From the NCBI GenBank assembly GCA_963575745.1, contig CAUYUJ010006322.1, positions 12,501-37,500 on the forward strand: 25,000 nucleotides of DNA, read 5' to 3'. Every line of letters starts with the position of its first letter. Position 1 is the first letter of the stretch. The notes beneath the pieces are model-generated. The model did not search any database and was not told the origin of the DNA. It was given only the letters and a program-made list of their open reading frames with translations. The DNA comes from Prorocentrum cordatum (taxonomy: Eukaryota; Sar; Dinophyceae; Prorocentrales; Prorocentraceae). Below are positions 18,311-25,000 of the stretch, in pieces. The position numbers and the translations under genes are program-made.

Positions 18311-18890
18311 CCTACCCCCCCGGAGGGGGGGACCGATGCGTCAGGAGGGCAACTTGTCAAAGGCTCCTTGCATTTCAGGGGCGGGGTGTTGGGAAGGGCC
18401 TTTCTAGGGGCCGATCCCCTCTGAGAGTCCCCTTGTCCCCCCTCTTCACCTCCCCCGATTATGCCTCTGTCGGGGATAGCCAGGACCCCGGTTAAGGGGT
18501 GCCGGCTAGTGATTGGGCCCCGAGGTCCAAAATGTGGACTGGAATCGCCAAGCCAGGTCTGCCGTAGCTGTGTGTTTTTCGGGTGACGGCAGTTCCGGTC
18601 AGTGGAAGGGGGCGGGGGGCGTCGTTCCGCAGTGCAGATCATGACACCAGGTCCCGCTATAGACCCAGTCTTGCCGACGCCCGACTCTGGGGCGAATGGC
18701 GGAGGGCCCGAGGTCCCAAGGAGGCCCCCGGGGCTCCAGTGGGGCCCTGCCACAGCCGGAGGGCGGCCGAGGACCTCCCTCCCCCGGACCGCCCGGGGGC
18801 GCGGCACCCGCCCCATATATGCACCCTCAAGGCATCCCAGGGACCTCTCGGTGCCTCCCAGAGTCTCCCTGACAGGGCTCGTTTCGATTC
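18311..18890. other. GC-rich stretch, no gene recognised
   Basis: Frames are open on both strands with Pro/Arg/Gly-rich translations and no recognisable domain. A long minus-strand frame covers much of it and also runs through the minisatellite, which argues against coding. Confidence 0.4.
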
Positions 18891-18892
18891 CT

Positions 18893-19062
18893 CCGATTCG
18901 ATTCGATTCGACTTCGATGGCTTCCGATTCCGATTCGATTCGAATCGCGTATCCGATTCGGGCTCCGGTCATCTAATGGAGGCCTACCAGGCTGCCGACC
19001 AGATTCGTTTCGATCGCCGATCCGACTTGTCGACTCGACTCGATCCCCCCCGAGATTCGACG
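18893..19062. repeat. (GATTC)n pentanucleotide-derived repeat
   Basis: TTCGATTCGATTCGA-type words are dense at 18893-18965 and recur more loosely to 19062 (GATTCGTTTCGATCGCCGAT). Confidence 0.85.
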
Positions 19063-19240
19063 TAGCGAAGCATGGCAACATCGTCGGCCATCACGCCGGG
19101 AGCCCCGGACCCCATCTTTCTGCGCCAGTTTTCGAGCCCAGGCGGTCTGCGAGGGCCCCCGGCCCCGGCGGCTCAGCGCACGCGCCCGGCCCGAAGGAAA
19201 AGGGGGGCCGCCGGGATCTGAGGGCTCACAGGGCCAGGCA

Positions 19241-19284
19241 GGGCCTCCCAGGGGCCTCCCAGGGGCCTCCCAGGGGCCTCCCAG
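19241..19284. repeat. Perfect 11-bp tandem repeat, four copies
   Basis: GGGCCTCCCAG is repeated exactly four times, followed by degenerate GAGCTCC and GGGCCTCC units. TIR element copy 3 inserted just downstream, in a GCCTCCCC site. Confidence 0.98.
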
Positions 19285-19303
19285 GAGCTCCCCGGGCCTC
19301 CCC

Positions 19304-19468
19304 TCAAGTCGGGCACGTCCCTCTACAGGAGGGATCTATTCAAACATAGTCAGAAAATATGATGGGGAGGATTGGTTGTACCATTTTGGAACGTTTTTGG
19401 AATGTGTTTGGGATATTTGCAATGTTTGGTCCAAGAAATCCGCCTGTAGGGGGACAGGCCCGACCTGA
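19304..19468. mobile_element. Short TIR element (MITE-like), copy 3, 165 bp
   Basis: The left end TCAAGTCGGGCACGTCCC pairs with the right end, whose reverse complement starts TCAGGTCGGGCCTGTCCC; CTACAGG continues the match on both arms. GCCTCCCC flanks it on both sides (19296-19303 and 19469-19476), a perfect 8-bp target duplication. The interior has CAAACATAGTCAGAAA and is AT-rich relative to its surroundings. No coding capacity. Confidence 0.9.
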
Positions 19469-19654
19469 GCCTCCCCATGGTCCGCAGATGCGCCCGCGAG
19501 GCCCAGAAGAGATGCCGACAGGGCGGCCCCCCGAGCGGTCGGCCCCACCTCTCGGGTTGACCCGCAAGGGAGTTGCCAACTCCCGCGCGCATGCTCAAAA
19601 TCCCTCAGCAATCGTCCCCCCGGTGTGGTTTTTTGAGGCGCCTGTTTTGCAACT

Positions 19655-19795
19655 GGGGGGGTCTGGTTCATTAGGGCGCTTTCTCTGGATTGGAGCCTAG
19701 GGGGTCCGGTCTATCAACCCGTCGAAGAGTCAAAGAGGGGGGTCTGGAATTTTAGGTCGCATTTGGAGGGGGTCCGGTTTTCTGGGGGAGGTCGA
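19655..19795. repeat. Recurring GGGGGTCTGG/GGGGGTCCGG words
   Basis: Four copies of a GGGGGTCYGG word occur near 19656, 19700, 19739 and 19769, spaced 30-44 bp, with partly similar flanks (TTAGGGCGC, TTAGGTCGC). A weak, decayed repeat. Confidence 0.5.
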
Positions 19796-19982
19796 TTGAT
19801 AAGGGAATTTGAGTATTGTTTGAGCTAAGATAGGGTAGGAGGGCAGGAACATCGTTGTTGTCATCTGTAGCCGGTTGGCTCACAGTGGCGGGCGTGAGGG
19901 AGCACAATCGCCCAGAGCTCTTCCCAAGGGAGCGCCACGTAAAAAACTGACTCGGTGCGCAGCAGCCTGATATTGTGTCGGG

Positions 19983-20217
19983 GTCCAGCGACAAGGGGGT
20001 GGTGCAACAGATTTGGAGCAATAGATTTGTGGGGTTGCAATACGTTTGGGGCGTGCAATACATTCCGGGGCGCAATTGTATTGCTGGACTTTCGCGTGCG
20101 ACGCACTACTTGCAATCCAATGCAATACAATACAATACAATGTAATACAACGCTCTGGCGCAATACATTTGCAATACAATTGCCCCAAATCTGTTACACC
20201 ACCCCCTTCAGCTGGAC
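19983..20217. mobile_element. Inverted-repeat (foldback) element, 235 bp
   Basis: AAGGGGGTGGTGCAACAGAT and the next 10 bases (from 19993) match the reverse complement of 20179-20208 at 28 of 30 positions. Outside this, GTCCAGC (19983-19989) pairs with GCTGGAC (20211-20217). The roughly 150-bp interior is full of GCAATACA/TACAAT words. No clear target duplication was seen, so mobility is inferred only from the inverted ends. Confidence 0.7.
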
Positions 20218-20505
20218 ACTTTCCTGGGTCACCCAAAACCTCCCCCTCCTCCGCCCGAGGGGCACCGGTGGCAAGCGCCGCCGGTCGTCGTGCCGCCCGC
20301 CGCGGCAGCTGGGACGCCGCAGGATGCGCGGGGGCCCTCCCGCGTCGGCGTGGGCCCCCCCACAGACCTCCTCGCGTTGCGAGAGGATATCGGGGCGGGA
20401 GGTGTTTCAGCATTGTCGGCCTCTGGGGACCCTCATCGGGCCTCGGCACCGCCAAATCAGCCTGGCGAAGGGCCCGTTGTGTGAGTACCTGAATTTTTGA
20501 ATATC
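20218..20505. other. GC-rich stretch with no recognisable gene
   Basis: Open frames on both strands lack domains. Confidence 0.4.
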
Positions 20506-20509
20506 TTTT

Positions 20510-20690
20510 TCGGTGGCGTTGCCTAAGGGGCCGCGAACCCGGTGAGTGGTGTGCCGAAATGGGTGCGGCGGACGCATGCGGACGGTGGCACTGGGGCCTT
20601 CGGTGGAGCTCCCTATGGGGCCACACAAAACGTGTGAGGGGGGTGTCGAAATGGGTGCAGGGCTCCTGGCCTCGGCACCGTCGAAAAACG
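20510..20690. repeat. Imperfect ~90-bp tandem duplication
   Basis: GGTGGCGTTGCCTAAGGGGCC through CCGAAATGGGTGCGG (20513-20569) is matched by GGTGGAGCTCCCTATGGGGCC through TCGAAATGGGTGCAG (20600-20659), with substitutions and small indels. Confidence 0.6.
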
Positions 20691-21595
20691 ACTCGGGGCG
20701 AAAAGCCGGCCCCGGGGAGGGGGTCCAGACCTCGGGGGCCGGCGTGGTGAAAACGTCGGAGGTCTGGGCTGGCCGCCCAGCGCCTCGAGGCGATCGTGGC
20801 AGCCAGCTGTTCTTAGTCGCAGGCCTCTCGGGGCCTGTTCGGGGCTCCCGGGCCATCAGTCTGGATGGGGCCGGAGGCATCGCCGATGCGCCTCGATGTG
20901 GAGCCTGATTTTCTCCGCCGCGCTGGCGTCGCCGATGCATCAGATCTGCATCGACGATGCGGCGAGAGCCTCCGCCCCCATCTACTCCGCCCCCATCCGG
21001 GAGGTTTCTAGTCAAGGGCCTAGTCATAAGGAGTAACCAGCCTTGGGAAAAAGTCGGGTAGTCTGGGAGCACATCTCTCGACAAGAATCAGCCGCCAGAT
21101 GTCTGGGTCTGCTGTGGGTCCCACATCCCCATCAGTCTCTCCCTCCTTGTGTCCCATCCTCCCACTCCGCCCTCCTTCCTCCTCCTTTTGCCGCTCCTCA
21201 TGCTTGCTCATCATCCCCCTCCTCGTCCTCGTCGTCATCCACGTCTTCGCCTCTTCGTTGCTCGCTCCTCCCTACGTCGTAATATCTCCTCTTCCTCCTC
21301 CCTTGCCCTACCTCCTTCTCCCTCCTTGCTCACTCTCAATCCTCCTTGCTCACTCTCAAGCCGTTGTGACGCAAGGCGGACCATTTTGGCAACCCCAGCG
21401 CCAGACCCCCGCGCGCGGTGCTCAAGGGGGGCTCAGTCACCCAACATCCGTTTCATTAGTAGATCTGTGCAGGTAAGCGGGGTGATCTCTTCATGGCAGC
21501 GTCAGGTCCAGGGCCAAGGCGTTGGGCAACTTGCAAAAGGTGCCAGGCATCGGAGTGGAGCGGCATCCTCGAGAGCCGCGGGCTACAAAGCTGAA
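20691..21595. other. GC- and CT-rich spacer with no recognisable gene
   Basis: CT-rich from about 21120 to 21360, where CTCCTTGCTCACTCTCAA occurs twice about 20 bp apart (21323 and 21343). A long minus-strand frame at 20407-21084 lacks any domain and is probably chance. Confidence 0.45.
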
Positions 21596-21599
21596 AGTC

Positions 21600-21970
21600 C
21601 CTCTTGGGCCGTCTTGGGGACCTCTTGGGCCGTCTTGGGGCCATCTTGGGCCGTTTCGGGGCCGTCTTGTAGGCCTCTTGGGCCGTCTTGGGGCTGTCTT
21701 CGGGGCCTCTTGGGCCGTCTTGGAGCGTCGGGAAGCCGAAAAGGCCAGAAGACCAAAACACACGGAAAACAAAATGGAAAATCAACAGTTTTAGCCTCTC
21801 GGGGCCCTCTTGGGAGGCTTGTTTGGGACCTCCTGGGCCGTCTTCGGGGCCTTTTGGCCCGTCTTGGGGTCATCTTGGGCGTCTTGGAGCGCTGGTTTGG
21901 CGTCTCGGTGCCCTCGTGGGCCGTCTTGGAGGCCTCTTGGGGCCTTCTTGGCCCATCTTTAGGCCTTCTT
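21600..21970. repeat. Alternating 10/11-bp CTTGGGCCGT array
   Basis: Units alternate between 10 bp (CTTGGGCCGT) and 11 bp (CTTGGGGCCAT and variants) for about 130 bp, then resume at 21790-21970 after a 65-bp unrelated AC-rich insert at 21725-21790. The average period is near 10.5 bp. The reverse complement matches the CAAGACGGCC words at 13.9-14.4 kb. Confidence 0.88.
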
Positions 21971-21989
21971 GGGCCCAGAAGAGCCCGTG

Positions 21990-22360
21990 AGTCGCTCGTC
22001 GGCCCCCCCCCCCCCTCCAAATCGACCGGACCGGGCTCCCGGGGGAGGGGTTTGGGGAGGGGGGGGCATCTCACACGCCGATGATCCCCAAGGGACCGGC
22101 GGATTTGTCGCGTTGCGTGCCGAGTGGTACACCTCCACCGCGGCCGCAACACCTCTTCTGCCACGATGACTCTGCTGCCATCGGTCCGCCAAAAGGGGGG
22201 CGGAATGGAGAGGGAATGAGAAGGCTTGCTGAGAGGATAATGCAGGGTTAAGGGCGATTGGGGTTCACCGCATAACATCTGTGGGAACATAGAGGGAGGT
22301 TATCATCTGCTGATTCATCATGAGTGGTCGAAGTTTTCTCTTCACTCCGATGCCGCAACA
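21990..22360. other. Spacer with no recognisable gene
   Basis: Includes a C11 run at 22006-22016 and GC-rich mixed sequence. No domain in any frame. Confidence 0.4.
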
Positions 22361-22363
22361 TGC

Positions 22364-22405
22364 TAGAACCACGGCGCGCTCGCGCGCAGCGCGCGCGTGG
22401 TTCTA
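22364..22405. repeat. 42-bp GC-rich hairpin
   Basis: TAGAACCACG at 22364-22373 is exactly complementary to CGTGGTTCTA at 22396-22405. Between them GCGCGC words can extend the stem, leaving a short loop. Confidence 0.85.
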
Positions 22406-22537
22406 TCTACATAAACATAAACTTTCGACGGTCCGCGCCGATGTTTTCGAACGGCGCTGGACCCCTTCCTTGGTGCGCGCCCGACGCCGAGTTTCCATGC
22501 TACTGCTTGTTCCCCGAGCCCCTGCCCGCCATGTGAG

Positions 22538-22545
22538 GGCCCTCG

Positions 22546-22584
<39 letters not shown>

Positions 22585-22618
22585 TCGTCGTCGTCCTCCT
22601 TCTCCTCGTCGTCTTTGT
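22538..22618. repeat. (CGTCCT)n / (CGT)n microsatellite
   Basis: Hexamer TCCTCG and trimer CGT repeats for about 80 bp. Confidence 0.93.
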
Positions 22619-22895
22619 GCCTCGCCTACGCCGCTCGCCCGCTCTCTTCTTCCGGCGGCCCGCTCTGCCCCTCCCGCCGGGCGGCGCCGCGCCATGGCGG
22701 AGCCTGCGGGCCAGGCGTGACGGGCTCGCGCGGGCACCCGCGGGGTGCACGCGTGGACGTGGCGCTCGCTCGCCCGCCCCGCTGCGGGATGGCGGGGCCG
22801 GAGCTGGTGTCGTCCAGCGAGGAGGACCCGCCTCGTTGACACGCCGCTCGTTAGGGAGCAGGTATTTTCTCTCGTGTCCCAAGGGTGGGGTGCTT

Positions 22896-23241
22896 CTCAT
22901 TCTCTGACCGCGCCGGACTTCCTCACCTCCCCTCCCCTCCTCCTTCTCTGCACTAGACAATGACGATGACTGCCATGATGATGACCATGGTATGGTGAGA
23001 GTATGATGTGAGTATATTGGTGATGGTGAGTGCTGGATGATGATGGTGACGATGATGATGACAGTGATGATAATGATGATGCTGACGATGATGATGATGC
23101 TGCTGCTGATGATGATGCTGCTGACGATGATGATGCTGCTGCTGCTGATGATGATGATGCTGATGTTGATGCTGATGCTGATGATGATGCTGATGCTGAT
23201 GCTGATGCTGATGCTGATGCTGATGCTGATGCTGATGCTAC

Positions 23242-23282
<41 letters not shown>

Positions 23283-23875
23283 CTGATGCTGATGATGATG
23301 ATGATGGAGCAAATTCTGAGGATGTCTCGAGCGAGGCTCCGATTTCAGCACTCCCAAGGGGTGGCCGCCAGGGGTACCTCACGGCCTTTGCATGCCCAAC
23401 AGCCTCCGCTTTCGGAGCAGATTTGGAGGATGTGTCGAGCGAGGCGCTCATGTTCGCCCCCTAAGGGGGGCCAGATTTTGAGGATGTCTCGATCGGTTTG
23501 CCTGTTTTGGCCAGACTCGTGGGCACATATTCTCCCCATAATGCTACAGGAGGTTCTAGCAGGCTCCAAGAGGCCCCAGGAGGCCACATGAGGTCACAGG
23601 AGGCATCAGGAGGCCACAGGACTCAAGAGGCCACAGGATGTCCCAAGAGGCTCCATGAGGCCCCAGGAAGCTCCAGGAGGCCTCAGGAGGCTCCAGGATG
23701 CTTCAGGAGGCTTCAGGAGGCCACAGGAGGCCCTAGGAGGCCACAGGAAGCGCCAGGAGGCACCAGGAGGCCCCAGAAGGCAATAGGAGGCCCCGAGAGG
23801 CCCCAGGAGCAGGAGGCTTCAGGAGGTCGCAGCTCCTGGAACCATTCCCCATATCCACAGGATGCGGTTGCTGTT
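22896..23875. repeat. ~1-kb tandem segmental duplication, unit A
   Basis: Begins TTCTCTGACCGCGCCGGAC and CTGCACTAGACAATGACGATG. It contains a GAT/GCT microsatellite (about 22962-23305), then a roughly 240-bp unique block with three copies of a GAGGATGTCTCGAGCG-type motif (23319, 23427, 23481), then a 10-bp CAGGAGGCCC array (23548-23832). Confidence 0.88.
23548..23832. repeat. 10-bp CAGGAGGCCC tandem array, ~27 units (unit A)
   Basis: CAGGAGGCCA, CAAGAGGCTC, CAGGAGGCTT and similar decamers follow each other in near-perfect 10-bp register. Confidence 0.93.
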
Positions 23876-23945
23876 ATTCTCTGACCGCGACGGACCTCTC
23901 CCCTCCACTCCTCCCTCTCTGCACTAGGCAATGACGATGATTGCC

Positions 23946-24105
<160 letters not shown>

Positions 24106-24300
24106 TGATGATGATGATGGTGATGATGATCATCATGGCCATGGTATGATGAGAGTATGACGTGATTATGATGGTGATGGTGAATGATGGATGAGTATGA
24201 TGATGCTGCTGATGGTGATGCTGATGATGATGCTGCTGATTATGATGATGCTGCTGATGAGGATGATGAGGATGACGAGTAGGATGATGATGATGCTGCC

Positions 24301-24368
<68 letters not shown>

Positions 24369-24655
24369 CGGAGCAAATTCTGAGGATGTCTTGAGCGAAG
24401 CTCGGGTTTTAGCACCCCCAAGGGGGGGCGCCAGGGGTATCTCACGGCCTCCGTTCGCGCCAAAATGGCGGCGGCGTCTCGAGCGGTTTGCCTGTTTGCA
24501 TGCCCAGCATCCTCCGCTTTCGGAACATATTTGGAGGATGTCTCGAGCGAGGCGCTCATGTTCGCCCCCAAGGGGGGCCAGATTTTGAGGATGTCTCGAT
24601 CGCTTTGCCTGTTTTGGTGGCCAGACTCGTGGGTACATATTATCCCCAGGATGCT

Positions 24656-24905
24656 ACCGGAGGCTCCAGCAGGCTTCAAGAGGCCCCAGGAGGCCACATG
24701 AGGTCCCAGGAGGCATCAGGAGGCCACAGGAAGACTCAAGAGGCCACAGGATGTCCCAAGAGGCTCCAGGAGGCCCCAGGAAGCTCCAGGAGGCCTCAGG
24801 AAGCCACAGGAGGCCCCAGGAGGCCACAGGAAGCGCCAGGAGGCCGTTGAAGGCAACAGGAGGCTCCGACAGGCCCCAGGAGGAGGCCTCAGAAGGCAAC
24901 AGGAG
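24656..24905. repeat. 10-bp CAGGAGGCCC tandem array (unit B)
   Basis: Decamers as in unit A (CAGGAGGCCA, CAAGAGGCCC, CAGGAAGCGC), about 24 units with a few register slips near the end. Confidence 0.92.
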
Positions 24906-25000
24906 TGGCTCCAATCCGATATGTTTTACGTGTGCTCCTATAGATTTGGCCTCACCTGGAGCACGAATCCTTGATGTTATACGTACATGTATGTATTTAT

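Noticed and set aside
18016-18972. 318-codon minus-strand frame
   Set aside because: It runs through the minisatellite and the GATTC repeat. Composition is Pro/Arg/Gly-rich with no domain, so openness is explained by GC content.
19372-19385. GTACCATTTTGG as a spliced-leader relic
   Set aside because: It lies inside TIR element copy 3, lacks the downstream CTCAAG and is explained by that element.
20407-21084. 225-codon minus-strand frame
   Set aside because: No recognisable motif, and it overlaps an imperfect tandem duplication; listed only as spacer.
21371-21381. CCATTTTGGC as a spliced-leader core
   Set aside because: Flanking bases on both sides do not match the spliced leader.
22897-23464. 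Asp/Ala- and Ser/Ala-rich frames on both strands
   Set aside because: They are translations of the GAT/GCT microsatellite.
24462-24480. Second possible spliced-leader relic (GCCAAAATGGC core)
   Set aside because: Only the near-palindromic core and a few other bases match (about 16 of 21); the terminal CAAG is missing.

Overview
The window looks like nuclear DNA of a dinoflagellate, probably a Prorocentrum- or Symbiodiniaceae-type genome. Four things point there. A degenerate copy of the dinoflagellate spliced leader lies on the minus strand at 1496-1517. The one clearly intact gene (14476-16149) has a domain mix I associate with dinoflagellate secreted proteins. A decayed LINE (about 7640-10880) encodes an endonuclease/reverse transcriptase of the kind abundant in those genomes. 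The rest is very GC-rich, gene-poor and saturated with simple repeats. I could run no searches, so all family calls come from reading motifs.

Layout: 1-192 is a degenerate 41-bp tandem repeat. 200-1500 has no convincing gene, but ends in the spliced-leader relic and may be an old retroposed mRNA read leftwards. 1517-4183 is a field of microsatellites with a compound satellite repeated three times. 4488-5574 (minus) holds the remains of a gene, including a 148-codon lysine-rich reading frame, cut by a 175-bp near-pure C/G tract. 5850-6010 is short GCAAT/GCAACGCAC repeats. 6437-6945 has coding-like fragments in shifting frames. 7640-10880 is the LINE pseudogene, with GDLN, IDCI, SDH and FADD motifs still readable but spread over three frames. 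10910-12140 is an ATCGATCTCAC array and then about 1 kb of ATC repeats, running into a 77-bp minisatellite (12143-12457). 13225-19468 contains three copies of a 156-165 bp terminal-inverted-repeat element, interleaved with the intact gene and an unrecognised coding remnant (16644-17100). 18090-18310 is a second minisatellite of about 77 bp. 19983-20217 is a separate inverted-repeat element. 20500-22900 is mostly anonymous GC-rich repeat-bearing DNA. 22896-24905 is a tandem duplication of a unit of about 1 kb, each copy carrying a GAT/GCT microsatellite, a unique block and a 10-bp repeat array.

The best candidates for something undescribed are: (1) the short TIR element, whose three copies each have a matching 8-bp target duplication (two perfect, one 7/8), and (2) a recurring CAGGAGGCCC/CAAGACGGCC-type repeat with a 10-11 bp period, close to one DNA helical turn, found in at least six separate arrays in both orientations. 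No operon or multi-gene pathway is visible. No tRNA, rRNA or CRISPR array was seen.
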